Assembly: GCA_002840895.1 (NCBI GenBank)
Contig: PHCZ01000016.1
Location: 1-64,000, forward strand
Direction of reading: 5' to 3'
Length of the DNA: 64,000 nt
Origin: Bacteroidetes bacterium HGW-Bacteroidetes-8
GTDB lineage: Bacteria; Bacteroidota; Bacteroidia; Bacteroidales; UBA932
In this document: in pieces, positions 9,294 to 17,624 of the stretch
How positions within the stretch are numbered: position 1 is the stretch's first letter
Layout: the number at the start of each line of letters is the position of its first letter
The notes under the pieces: model-generated
Told to the model about the DNA's origin: nothing
Database searches by the model: none
The model's input: the letters and a program-made list of their open reading frames with translations, nothing else
Translations under genes and position numbers: made by a program

Positions 9294-10067
9294 ATGGCTA
9301 ATAGAGAGAAGATGAATGTACTTATTGTAGAAGATGAATCTGTTGCGGCAGATAAACTAGAACAGATGCTTAAAGAGGAGAACCCTTCGCTTATGGTAAC
9401 CGGCAAAACGGGCTCTATAAAGGAGAGTGTGAGGTGGTTAATGAACAACACTGCAGATCTTATTTTCCTCGACATTCAACTTTCCGATGGTCTCAGTTTT
9501 AGTATATTTGAACAGGTAAGCGTAAATACCCCTGTCATCTTCACAACCGCATACGATGAATATGCAGTTAAGGCCTTCAAGCTGAACAGTATCTCATATC
9601 TGCTTAAACCTGTAAGAAGAGACGAATTGCAGGAGAGCCTCAGGAAGTTCTCTTCACTGAAGGGGGTGTATGGTATAGATTTCGAAGCTCTGCTATCTCA
9701 GATTCAAGGCAATTCGCCGGAGTATAAAAAGAGATTTCTTATCCAGACAGGAAATAGGATAAGAAAGGTAGAATCCGGGGAGATCGCATATTGTTTTACA
9801 GAGGATAAAGCTGTCTATATTAGGACCTTTGATGGAGTTACACTACCTATGGACCACTCCCTGGACAAGCTACAGGAGCTGCTCAATCCACAACAATTTT
9901 TTAGAATAAACCGCAAATACATTGTTAATATCGAATCTATCTTCAATATGGTGGCCTATTCAAGAGCCAGAATAAAGCTAGAGCTAAAGCCTGGGGCAGA
10001 TTGTCCGGAAGATACAATCGTGAGCGTAGACCGCTCATCTGCATTTAAGAGGTGGATGAACGAGTAA
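9294..10067 (+). CDS. LytTR family response regulator
   Basis: 257 aa. Receiver domain at about 7-120 with acidic cluster ED in IVEDES, phosphoacceptor Asp60 in LIFLDIQL, Thr in FTTAYD and the Lys of LLKPV. A LytTR DNA-binding domain covers about 145-255 (KRFLIQTGNRIRKVESGEI, FFRINRKYIVNI). It follows the kinase by 3 nt, so the two form a two-component system. Met7 is an alternative start. The targets are unknown; the upstream barrel gene is a natural candidate by position. Confidence 0.9.
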   Translation: MANREKMNVLIVEDESVAADKLEQMLKEENPSLMVTGKTGSIKESVRWLMNNTADLIFLDIQLSDGLSFSIFEQVSVNTPVIFTTAYDEYAVKAFKLNSISYLLKPVRRDELQESLRKFSSLKGVYGIDFEALLSQIQGNSPEYKKRFLIQTGNRIRKVESGEIAYCFTEDKAVYIRTFDGVTLPMDHSLDKLQELLNPQQFFRINRKYIVNIESIFNMVAYSRARIKLELKPGADCPEDTIVSVDRSSAFKRWMNE

Positions 10068-10094
10068 CCTTTTTACCAATTAAGCCCGGCAATT

Positions 10095-11111
10095 TTATTT
10101 GGTGGTTCCACAGAGCGTGATAAGGTGACTCTCTGTGACGGTTTTCTGTACGTTGATATACTCCACAGAGGAGATGAATTGTTTGTAACCTGCGTAGTTG
10201 GCGGCACTGGTCATCTCAACGTGAAAGCCTTTAAGGGCAAGTGTATGGTAGGCACTCTCAATTACGGCATCACTAACCGCAACTATCTCTGCATCTATCT
10301 CTGCCATTTTTGCCAGTATATCACCTCCGTTTGCAGGGTTAGCTATTGCAATACCATCTGCAACTGTGCCTCTATTTACTACAGGCACCAGAGCAGGGGC
10401 TTTGTCTGCCGTATCTCTGTTTTTGTGCCATTTTTTGTAGGACTCATAGATTGGTGCACAGGCAGATGCCTGAATACAGATAATTTGCGGGAAGCTCTTT
10501 ACCTTACCCGCGGCAATGAGCTCCTGGATTCCGTAATAGACACCATAGAAGAGAGTTCCGTTACCCAAAGGGATATAGATGTTATGGGGAAGCACCCCCT
10601 CCATCTGCTCAAACACCTCGAAGATATAAGATTTCATCCCTTGTGCAAAAAGCGGGTTATAGATATGGCTTGCATAGTATCTCTCTCCCTTTGCAACCTC
10701 CTTTAGTGCCGCGGCAGCAACATCTTCCCTGGTCCCCTTTATCATCACCACATTTGCCCCAAAATCTTCAATCATCTTTATCTTTTTTGCAGGGGTGGAC
10801 TCTCCAAGGTAGATATCTGCCTTAATACCGGCTCTGGCGGCATATGCTGCAACTGAGCACCCTGCGTTACCGCTGCTGTCCTGAATGACGTGCTTTACCC
10901 CATTTTTGAGGGCATGCTCCATCATTACAACCGTTCCTCTATCTTTGAATGAGAGGGTTGGCATCATATAATCTAACTTGGCGTAGAGCCCTTTTTCAAG
11001 CTCAACTATAGGAGTATTCCCCTCACCCATTGAGAGGCGGGGTAACCTTGCCAAGCATCGTGGGGTGTGTTTGATTTTCAAGAAAGTGCAATTTTTAAAA
11101 GGATAGGCCAA
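10095..11111 (-). CDS. PLP-dependent enzyme, threonine synthase-like fold II
   Basis: 338 aa if the TTG at 11111 is the start. The fold-type II blocks are GEGNTPIVEL, the PLP lysine Lys56 in TLSFKDRG, SSGNAGCSVAAYAARAG, and the phosphate-cradle-type IPLGNGTLFYG. A homologue of archaeal-type threonine synthase is likely, but the reaction could also be another beta-elimination or replacement, and a bona fide thrC is present at 50560. The start is unclear. The only in-frame ATG is Met28 (11030), directly before GEGNTP. An ATG at 11130 would be in frame only if the T9 run behind it had ten Ts. Confidence 0.75.
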   Translation of the reverse strand: MAYPFKNCTFLKIKHTPRCLARLPRLSMGEGNTPIVELEKGLYAKLDYMMPTLSFKDRGTVVMMEHALKNGVKHVIQDSSGNAGCSVAAYAARAGIKADIYLGESTPAKKIKMIEDFGANVVMIKGTREDVAAAALKEVAKGERYYASHIYNPLFAQGMKSYIFEVFEQMEGVLPHNIYIPLGNGTLFYGVYYGIQELIAAGKVKSFPQIICIQASACAPIYESYKKWHKNRDTADKAPALVPVVNRGTVADGIAIANPANGGDILAKMAEIDAEIVAVSDAVIESAYHTLALKGFHVEMTSAANYAGYKQFISSVEYINVQKTVTESHLITLCGTTK

Positions 11112-11165
11112 TTTACAAAAAAAAACGACATCTCTGCCGTCTTCTTTATTGCTTGCAATATAGGT

Positions 11166-11888
11166 TTAGTTAACTTTTCTAACGCTAGATCCGCCGGAAA
11201 GTCTTGTATTAACCTGTGGATTACCTTTGTAACGAACAGTTGTTCCGCCGGAGCCGGTAACATCAAGGAGTTCACTTACAAAAAGCTCTGCAGATGCTCC
11301 TCCCGAGAGAGATGCACGGCACTCTTCTGCGTGTAGTCCATAATGTTTATGAACGCTGCCTCCGGATGAATTGATTGAGAAATAGCCGGCAGATCCCTCC
11401 AGCTCCGATCTTGAGCCACCCGACATACTAAGATAGAGAGAGTTCAACTCAACAGCTCCTGTTATGCGACCGCCTCCGCTTAGTGAGACCTTTAATTGGT
11501 CACCCTCCCAACCGTTCTCCAGATAGATTCTGCTGCCGCCGCTACCTGTAATCTTTTCAAGATAGTCGCAGGAGAGATAGATCTTCACATTACTATTACC
11601 GCTAAAGAATATGCCACCCTCACGATATATCTTTAGAGTGCTTCCGTCAACTCTTACAATTATATAGTCGTGAATATTTTCGAAAGTTTCAATTACCAAT
11701 TCCTGATTTGGATCCTGTGTGAGAATCAGTTCGAAGCCGTTGGCGACAGATACACTTTCGAAACTACCAACATTAATTTTTTTTGCCGTATAGGGGCCTG
11801 AAGGATTTATGGATACAAAATCCAGACAAGAACAAGATGAGATTGCAACAATTAGAACTGCAATAGTTAATAAAAAGCTTTTTTTCAT
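11166..11888 (-). CDS. DUF2807 (head GIN domain) lipoprotein
   Basis: 240 aa with a lipoprotein-type signal (ISSCSC). The mature part holds the GSGGS/LSGGS-type repeats (TGSGGSRIYLEN, VSLSGGGRI, MSGGSRSELEG, SLSGGASAEL) of DUF2807, a right-handed beta-helix family once called putative auto-transporter adhesin. It is probably on the cell surface or in the periplasm. It ends 54 nt before the start of the PLP enzyme gene on the same strand. Function is unknown. Confidence 0.85.
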   Translation of the reverse strand: MKKSFLLTIAVLIVAISSCSCLDFVSINPSGPYTAKKINVGSFESVSVANGFELILTQDPNQELVIETFENIHDYIIVRVDGSTLKIYREGGIFFSGNSNVKIYLSCDYLEKITGSGGSRIYLENGWEGDQLKVSLSGGGRITGAVELNSLYLSMSGGSRSELEGSAGYFSINSSGGSVHKHYGLHAEECRASLSGGASAELFVSELLDVTGSGGTTVRYKGNPQVNTRLSGGSSVRKVN

Positions 11889-11957
11889 TTTTTAAATATT
11901 TTTGACTCTACTTAGACGAATATCTTTTGCAAAAAGTTGCAATTATTCTAAAATAGT

Positions 11958-11989
11958 TTTGAAAAGTTTAGTAAAAGCGTTTACTTTTG
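11958..11989 (+). promoter_or_regulatory. Bacteroidota-type promoter of the porin gene
   Basis: TTTG at 11958-11961, a 20-nt spacer, then TACTTTTG at 11982-11989. This is an exact fit to the -33/-7 consensus (TTTG, 19-21 nt, TAnnTTTG). The ATG at 12021 lies 31 nt further on, giving a 5' UTR of roughly 25 nt. Confidence 0.75.
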
Positions 11990-12020
11990 TATAAGTAACC
12001 GAAACTTAAACCCCTGAAAA

Positions 12021-13181
12021 ATGAAAAGAATATTTACATTAGCCATTGTAAGTGCTATCTGTTTTAGCGCATACGCCCAGAGCACAGCGGTAAAACCAAC
12101 AGAAAACAAATTACCTTTCCTGATCGAGAAAGGCAACACCTCAGTCAAATTCGGAGGTTTTGTCCGTTTTGTAACCTTTGCAGATTTTGGTGGAGTGGTT
12201 CCAAATTATGATTTTGTAAGTTCTACAATGTCTGCAGACAGTGAGTGGGACAAAGAGTCAAGATTGAGTATGGATGCTTCAGGCACCAGACTAACTCTTA
12301 AAGTTATTCAAAAAACAGATCTGCTTGGAGATATTGAATTCTATATTGAGAGCGATTTTAGGGGAGCTGTAGATGCTTTTAGATTGAGGCAAGCATATAT
12401 CTCATTTAAGGGACTGACTGTTGGTCAGACCTGGAGTTTTATGACAGATTTTCTGGCAAATGCTCCAACTATAGATGTTCAAGGTGTAAACTCCAGAACA
12501 TTCTTCCGCAATCCACTCATTGGATACAAGAGGAACATAAGTGAGAAATCAAGTTTCGGAATAGCTCTTGAATTTCCAAAAACAAAAATGATAACCGGTA
12601 GTGGATTTAGAGCTGTAAACCAAAGATATCCGGATGTGCCTGTTTACCTAATGTTTAAGGGAGCTAAATCTCATTTAAAAATTGCCGGAGTATTAAGAGC
12701 GATGGATTTTGGTGTTAACACTACTCAGAAGATTGAGACTAAATTTGGTGCCGGCCTGCAGATGAGTGGTTCACTTAAACTTGCAGACGCTTTTACCCTG
12801 TTTAGCCAAGGTATTTACGGTAAAGGAGTAGCAAGATATATCAACGACCTGGCAGCACTTAATCTAGATATGGTTCCGGATGGTGCAAACAACACCCTTC
12901 AAACGGTTCCGATGTATAGTGTCTCGTTGGGAGCAAGAGGCGATTTCAGTAAAAAGCTCTATGCATCTGCAAACTTCTCAATAGCTGCACTGGCAAACAA
13001 AACAGATTACTACTCTGCAACAGAATTTTTAAACGGGAAGTATTTCTCGGCATCGTTGTTCTGGACAGGGGTGAAAAACCTTACAATTGCAGGTGAGTAT
13101 ATTCACGGTTACAGAAAAAATATGAACGACACCCACAGTAATGCAAACAGGTTACAGGTGTTATTTATGTATAGTTGGTAG
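12021..13181 (+). CDS. DcaP-like trimeric outer-membrane porin
   Basis: 386 aa with a Sec signal (cleavage near AYAQ). The mature start (VKFGGFVRFVTFADFGG) and the strand pattern (GDIEFYIESDFRG, FRLRQAYISFKGLTVGQTWS, HGYRKNMNDTHSNANRLQVL, last residue Trp) match DcaP-family porins, which pass anionic solutes or dicarboxylates in other phyla. It has its own strong promoter and is convergent with the ECF operon, so it is probably a single-gene unit. Substrate is unknown. Confidence 0.75.
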   Translation: MKRIFTLAIVSAICFSAYAQSTAVKPTENKLPFLIEKGNTSVKFGGFVRFVTFADFGGVVPNYDFVSSTMSADSEWDKESRLSMDASGTRLTLKVIQKTDLLGDIEFYIESDFRGAVDAFRLRQAYISFKGLTVGQTWSFMTDFLANAPTIDVQGVNSRTFFRNPLIGYKRNISEKSSFGIALEFPKTKMITGSGFRAVNQRYPDVPVYLMFKGAKSHLKIAGVLRAMDFGVNTTQKIETKFGAGLQMSGSLKLADAFTLFSQGIYGKGVARYINDLAALNLDMVPDGANNTLQTVPMYSVSLGARGDFSKKLYASANFSIAALANKTDYYSATEFLNGKYFSASLFWTGVKNLTIAGEYIHGYRKNMNDTHSNANRLQVLFMYSW

Positions 13182-13185
13182 CCTT

Positions 13186-13677
13186 TTAAGGTTTATTACC
13201 ATACCGCTCTTTCATCTCTTGCTGGGCCTGGCGGAGAATCTGGCGTTCAATTGAGTATAATTTCATTATCTCCTTTGGCTTAATAATGGTTTTAAATTCG
13301 TAAAAGTACTTCTCCCTCAAAAGGAGAAGTCTTTTTGATTTTTCTGTCTGTTTAATGAAATTCTCTTCAATTTGGGTGTCGGAGTATTGGTCATAGTCAG
13401 ATTCCAGGGGAAAAAGCCCCTCATATCGGGAGTTCAACTCAAAAAGCTCTGTAATATAGTCTCTGTAAAGCAGTTCGAACGTAGTAATATCTTTGTTCTC
13501 AATTGAGATATTCTTCTTAATCTCAGAGAGTTGTCTCTCCATTAGCAGGGCTCGAACTCTGGGCATCCCGGGCCTTATTTGAGCAGATAGAGTCACATTT
13601 GCCATTACCATCAATAAAGCTGTCATTAACACCACTTTAACCGGTAGAGCAGGGAGTTTTGGATGGATGGTTCTCAT
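13186..13677 (-). CDS. Small secreted helical protein of an ECF sigma operon (Spy/CpxP-like)
   Basis: 163 aa with a signal peptide (cleavage near LSAQ). The mature part is charged and helical (LMERQLSEIKKNI, KQTEKSKRLLLLREKYFYEFKTI, LYSIERQILRQAQQEMKERYG), resembling periplasmic Spy/CpxP-like proteins that accompany sigma/anti-sigma genes in Bacteroidota. It is the third gene of sigma - membrane protein - this protein, 14 nt after the membrane protein. A role as envelope stress sensor is inferred from context. Confidence 0.6.
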   Translation of the reverse strand: MRTIHPKLPALPVKVVLMTALLMVMANVTLSAQIRPGMPRVRALLMERQLSEIKKNISIENKDITTFELLYRDYITELFELNSRYEGLFPLESDYDQYSDTQIEENFIKQTEKSKRLLLLREKYFYEFKTIIKPKEIMKLYSIERQILRQAQQEMKERYGNKP

Positions 13678-13691
13678 AATATTATTATAAA

Positions 13692-14042
13692 CTAATTTTC
13701 AAATAGATCGGAGTCAAGAATTACCGAAAGTGAAGTTAACTCTTCGTCGGTAAAATCTTTAAAAATCACCTCAAAGTCGGTAGTTATAAAATTGGCAATC
13801 TTGCCTGACTCCTGTTCAAAAGGTTGAATTACGGTCTCATTATCAGGGGTTAAAAAAGCTATGCTGCAGATAATTAATAGAGCTACAGATGCTGCTGCAT
13901 ATACAAATATCCTTGACGAAAATTTAGTAGATTTCCTGTATGCCTCTCTACGGGAGTTAGGCTTGAAATTCTCAATATAGGATTCGGGAGCCTTATATGG
14001 TAATCTCTTTCCAACCTGTTCAAAATCAAATTCTTTTTTCAT
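13692..14042 (-). CDS. Putative anti-sigma-like single-pass membrane protein
   Basis: 116 aa: about 45 cytoplasmic residues, one membrane segment (about 46-62, FVYAAASVALLIICSIAFL) and an acidic tail of about 50 residues. It follows the ECF sigma gene by 3 nt. Size, topology and position fit a regulator of the sigma factor, but no zinc-binding or known anti-sigma motif is visible, so the role is inferred from context only. Confidence 0.55.
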   Translation of the reverse strand: MKKEFDFEQVGKRLPYKAPESYIENFKPNSRREAYRKSTKFSSRIFVYAAASVALLIICSIAFLTPDNETVIQPFEQESGKIANFITTDFEVIFKDFTDEELTSLSVILDSDLFEN

Positions 14043-14045
14043 TAC

Positions 14046-14591
14046 CTATAATTTTAACATATAATTTTTTACCTTTTCACTTGCGTAGTGGTAATTTGTT
14101 TTTGAAGATGAGGTGCTGATGTTCAAGACCTTTGAAATATCTTCGTAACTCATTTCGTCATAATACCTGAGATTGAATACAAGCCTCTGTTTTTTAGGGA
14201 GGTGCAAAATTGCCTCCTGAAATTTTAACAGAATCTTATCACCCTCATCGGCAGTTTCATAGTATAGTTTGTTTATAAGTTCACCTTTAATAGAGTCGTA
14301 TGGTGTAAATATTATTTTGTTCTTCCGGAACACTCTAATACACTCATTGGTGGCAATTCTGTATAGCCAGGTGTAAAGACGGCTCTCGCTTTCAAATCTG
14401 TCAATATAGCGGCAAGCATTAAAAAATGTCTCCTGCATTACATCCTGAGCATCTTCGTGGCTCACCACCAGCCTTCTTATATGCCAGTATATTCTCTCTT
14501 TATATTTGTCGATCAGCAGAGAGAGTCCCCTCTCTTTTGTCTTTTCATCTCCAATCAGGGAGAGGATATACTCATCTTTGGGATGCTGCAT
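14046..14591 (-). CDS. ECF RNA polymerase sigma factor
   Basis: 181 aa. Sigma-70 region 2 lies at about 25-95 (VVSHEDAQDVMQETFFNACRYI, LYTWLYRIATNECIRVFRK) and region 4 at about 120-175 (HLPKKQRLVFNLRYYDEMSYED, VLNISTSSSKTNYHYASEKV). This is the standard two-domain ECF layout. It leads a three-gene minus-strand operon and is divergent from the lipoprotein gene at 14726, which could be its target. The signal sensed is unknown. Confidence 0.9.
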   Translation of the reverse strand: MQHPKDEYILSLIGDEKTKERGLSLLIDKYKERIYWHIRRLVVSHEDAQDVMQETFFNACRYIDRFESESRLYTWLYRIATNECIRVFRKNKIIFTPYDSIKGELINKLYYETADEGDKILLKFQEAILHLPKKQRLVFNLRYYDEMSYEDISKVLNISTSSSKTNYHYASEKVKNYMLKL

Positions 14592-14725
14592 CGGCAGTTA
14601 TTGTTTATTATTTGAAGAGAATCTGCCGGGAAAGTTAAAAAAATAATTTTTTAAATTTAACTTTATACAAGTTTTCTCTTCTTAAAATTAGACGCTCAGA
14701 ATAAGAATTATTAATATAACCAATT

Positions 14726-15559
14726 ATGAAAAAATTTATCTTTTCTATTGCAGCCTTAACGCTCCTGATTTTGTCTTCGTGTACAAAGGAGGAGTTGGTT
14801 TCCGAAAATAAAGACGAAATGTTAAAACAGGACTCTTACATTGAAGTAACAAGCGCATCTACCGATGCAATACTTGCAGAGATCCTCAGAATGAACGCCT
14901 CGTATCCTGCAACTAAGGCAATATGGGGAGAAAAATATCTTACAGGAACTGTAACAATAACAATAAGAGACTCTTCCGGAGTAAGGATATTCCTTGTAGA
15001 TTTTGGAACTACCGGAAACACCGGCCCCGATGGTAAACTAAGAAAGGGTCAACTTGCTGCCTATATTGTAAATAATGGTAAAACCGGCAGTGAACAAAAG
15101 ATAAAATATATTGATTTTGTTGAGGATGGGTATCTGTTCAATGGCTGGGTGAGACGTACAATAACCCGTGACGTAGATGCCAATACACAACAGGCTGTTA
15201 TCACAGAAGATTTTAAGGTTACTATTCCTGATGGAACAAAATTCACAAAAAGGGTATCGTCACTCAACAGAGTTATCAAGGGTGGAGATGCAGCTACAAA
15301 AGATGATGACACAATTGAAACCTACGGAACAGCTACAATCACAAACGAAAAGAGCGAAAGCAGAACAAGAACAATTGAGGCAACCTCACCGCTAATATTT
15401 AAAGTGTCTGCAAGTGAAATTGTTAAGGGTGTTGCAAAGACAACTTTTGCCGATGGTAAATACGTTTCAGTTGATTATGGCGACGGTACAGTCGACAACA
15501 CTGCAACAGCTACAAATGGTACCAAAACTTGGACTATTACATTAAAAAAGACCACATAG
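14726..15559 (+). CDS. Hypothetical lipoprotein
   Basis: 277 aa with lipobox LSSC (Cys19) followed by TKEE, so probably a lipoprotein that is exported. The mature part is beta-rich with repeats of polar Thr/Asp patterns (LTGTVTITIRDSSGVRIFLVDFG, FNGWVRRTITRDVDANTQQ, YVSVDYGDGTVDNTATAT). No family is recognised. It is divergent from the ECF sigma operon across 134 AT-rich bases and ends in a strong terminator. Confidence 0.6.
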   Translation: MKKFIFSIAALTLLILSSCTKEELVSENKDEMLKQDSYIEVTSASTDAILAEILRMNASYPATKAIWGEKYLTGTVTITIRDSSGVRIFLVDFGTTGNTGPDGKLRKGQLAAYIVNNGKTGSEQKIKYIDFVEDGYLFNGWVRRTITRDVDANTQQAVITEDFKVTIPDGTKFTKRVSSLNRVIKGGDAATKDDDTIETYGTATITNEKSESRTRTIEATSPLIFKVSASEIVKGVAKTTFADGKYVSVDYGDGTVDNTATATNGTKTWTITLKKTT

Positions 15560-15583
15560 TATTTGTTAATTAAATTGGGTTGT

Positions 15584-15616
15584 AAAAAGGGTGGCCGGGA
15601 GGTCACCCTTTTTTAG
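15584..15616. terminator. Bidirectional intrinsic terminator
   Basis: Stem AAAAGGGTGGCC with GGTCACCCTTTT around a GGGA tetraloop, one G-T pair, with A-rich and T-rich sides so it works in both directions. It sits between the convergent lipoprotein gene and the Ycf48-like gene, and overlaps the stop of the latter at 15613. Confidence 0.85.
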
Positions 15617-16587
15617 TTTTTCACAAGAACAAGTCCATTGTTGCCGATAGCATACATAGTTTTGTCTACAAAAATAATCTTGCTTATGGGCACATTTGCA
15701 TACTCATAGACCACTCTCCAACTTATTCCCCCATCAATGGTTTTAAGGATTTTTCCACTATATGTAGAGAGGTAACCAATCTTCTCGCCGGTAAAGCAGA
15801 TAGATATTACTCCGGGCTCAACAGTTGATAACATTCTCCAACTTTTACCTCCATCTACTGTCCGGAAAAGTTCATCGTTGTAGTTTACGTAAAACCCTCT
15901 CTCACTGTTCAAGAAATAGATAGCTCCAATATTTGAATCGGTAATTAGAATCTGTTGCCAGCTCTCACCACCGTCTGTAGTTTTATGAATCTCCCCTTTG
16001 GAGTTCAAGTCATAGCTACGTCCACCTGCAACATAACCCACTGTTTTTGATGTAAACTGCATCTTGGTAATATTCTCTGCCTGGTCATATTGAATATCCC
16101 AGGTGGAACCGCCATTACGAGTTTTCAATATTAGGTTCCCTTTAATGACAACTCCCTCATTTTGATTAAAAAAGCAGATGCCGAAAATGCTGTTTGAGTA
16201 ATCTGCCAATACACCCAACGGACTAAAGCTGCTACCGGAGTTACTGCTTTTGTAGATTCCTATTCGGGCCATATATAGCGTTTTGGAATCCAGCATAAAG
16301 GCGTTTAAGAATGAGTGATTGATTCCCGAATTGAGTACGCTCCAGCTTTTGCCGCCATTTGAGGTTTTAGCAATGAACCCAAAACTACCGCAGATAATAC
16401 CCTCATTTTTATTGATAAATGAGATATCAGTTATTATCTGAGAAGTTGGAGATGTTAGTTTAACAAAGGGGGCATCTGAATCATATCCGTCTTGATCGTC
16501 AAGATCTATCTCCATTTTTTCACACGACAAGAGCGAAAAGAGCATAAAAAGAGCGGCTAATTTTAAAATAACGTAGATTTTTTTCAT
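15613..16587 (-). CDS. Ycf48-like/BNR-repeat lipoprotein
   Basis: 324 aa from the ATG at 16587. A longer frame to 16614 would put the start on top of the promoter, and only the shorter one begins with a proper lipoprotein signal (lipobox LLSC). The body repeats a BNR/Asp-box pattern, T.DGG.SW or S.NGGKSW (SNGGKSWSVL, RNGGSTWDI, TDGGESWQQI, VDGGKSWRML, IDGGISWRVV), forming a beta-propeller like Ycf48-related or sialidase-fold proteins. No sialidase catalytic residues are recognisable, so a structural or binding role on the cell surface is more likely. Confidence 0.75.
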   Translation of the reverse strand: MKKIYVILKLAALFMLFSLLSCEKMEIDLDDQDGYDSDAPFVKLTSPTSQIITDISFINKNEGIICGSFGFIAKTSNGGKSWSVLNSGINHSFLNAFMLDSKTLYMARIGIYKSSNSGSSFSPLGVLADYSNSIFGICFFNQNEGVVIKGNLILKTRNGGSTWDIQYDQAENITKMQFTSKTVGYVAGGRSYDLNSKGEIHKTTDGGESWQQILITDSNIGAIYFLNSERGFYVNYNDELFRTVDGGKSWRMLSTVEPGVISICFTGEKIGYLSTYSGKILKTIDGGISWRVVYEYANVPISKIIFVDKTMYAIGNNGLVLVKN

Positions 16588-16613
16588 TGGAGTTAATATT
16601 AATTTTAAGGGCA

Positions 16614-16642
16614 CAAAACTATATCTCTCTCCAATTTTACAA
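16614..16642 (-). promoter_or_regulatory. Promoter of the Ycf48-like gene
   Basis: On the minus strand, TTG at 16640-16642, an 18-nt spacer and TAGTTTTG at 16614-16621 fit the Bacteroidota consensus with a slightly short spacer. The 26 nt between the -7 box and the ATG at 16587 supports that start. Confidence 0.5.
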
Positions 16643-16675
16643 CTACAATTGTTGCCGAAGGGGTATTTTAATATG

Positions 16676-17605
16676 TTAAAGGGGTAAGTTTAGCATTTTT
16701 TCAATGGAAGGGTAGGCGCGCAGGCGGATATCTTCGGGTACTTTTACTTCGTGAATCTCCTGTTGAAGCGAGGTTAGCATCTTTTCGATGGTTATCTTAC
16801 GCATCTGCATACACTCGTTGTATTCGTCGCAGGGGATAAACTCTTTATCCGGGTAGAGCTTTTTCATACGGTGGATTACACCGGGCTCGGTAACCACCAG
16901 AAACCTGTTTGCAGATGAAACCCCAACTCTTTTTATCATCCCGGTTGTAGATAGAATGTATGAGTTTGGTTTTTTGTAGATAACGGGGTCGTGTGAGCAG
17001 TTGCTCTCCGGGTGTATGAGCAGCTCGGCGTCCGGGTACCTTTTAACCTCCTCCAGCACTAGTTTTGTGTCGTAGTATTCGTGCACGCAACAATCTCCAT
17101 CCCAGATCTCTATATCTTTTCCTGTCATTATCTTGACGTAGGAGGCAAGGTTCTTGTCCGGAATGAAGAATATCTTCTTGCCATCGGGAATGCTGTTTAT
17201 GACATCAATTGCATTTGCCGATGTGCAACAGATATCTGTGTAAGCCTTAACCTCTGCAGTAGTGTTTACATACGAGACAACTACACCTTTGGGGTTCTTT
17301 TTTTTCCAGGCAATTACATCTGAGCTTTTTATACTCTCTGCCAATGAGCATCCGGAAGTGGGATCTGGCAGGAGTACCTTTTTGCCGGGAGCGATAATAG
17401 AGGCGGTTTCGGCCATAAACTTCACTCCGCAAAACAGAATAATTTTTGCACTTGTATTGGCTGCCATCTGCGATAACCCGAGAGAATCACCAATATAATC
17501 TGCCAGATCCTGAACCTCGGGGTCGGTGTAAAAATGGGCAAGAATTATAACATCCTTCTCCTTTTTTAGCCGGGCTATCTCTGATAATATTTTTTCTCTT
17601 TCCAT
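16676..17605 (-). CDS. nadA: Quinolinate synthase NadA
   Basis: 309 aa, full length. It condenses iminoaspartate with dihydroxyacetone phosphate to quinolinate using a [4Fe-4S] cluster. Cysteines in conserved positions are Cys86 (GCSLAE), Cys171/172 (DGDCCVHE) and Cys265 (NECMQMRK). Other family blocks are AHFYTDPEVQDLADYIGDSL, HPESNCSHDP and the STTGMIK motif. It starts 19 nt after the nadB-nadC fusion, and together the two genes supply all three steps from aspartate to nicotinate mononucleotide. Confidence 0.95.
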   Translation of the reverse strand: MEREKILSEIARLKKEKDVIILAHFYTDPEVQDLADYIGDSLGLSQMAANTSAKIILFCGVKFMAETASIIAPGKKVLLPDPTSGCSLAESIKSSDVIAWKKKNPKGVVVSYVNTTAEVKAYTDICCTSANAIDVINSIPDGKKIFFIPDKNLASYVKIMTGKDIEIWDGDCCVHEYYDTKLVLEEVKRYPDAELLIHPESNCSHDPVIYKKPNSYILSTTGMIKRVGVSSANRFLVVTEPGVIHRMKKLYPDKEFIPCDEYNECMQMRKITIEKMLTSLQQEIHEVKVPEDIRLRAYPSIEKMLNLPL

Positions 17606-17624
17606 CTTTGCTGCAATCTTTCTT

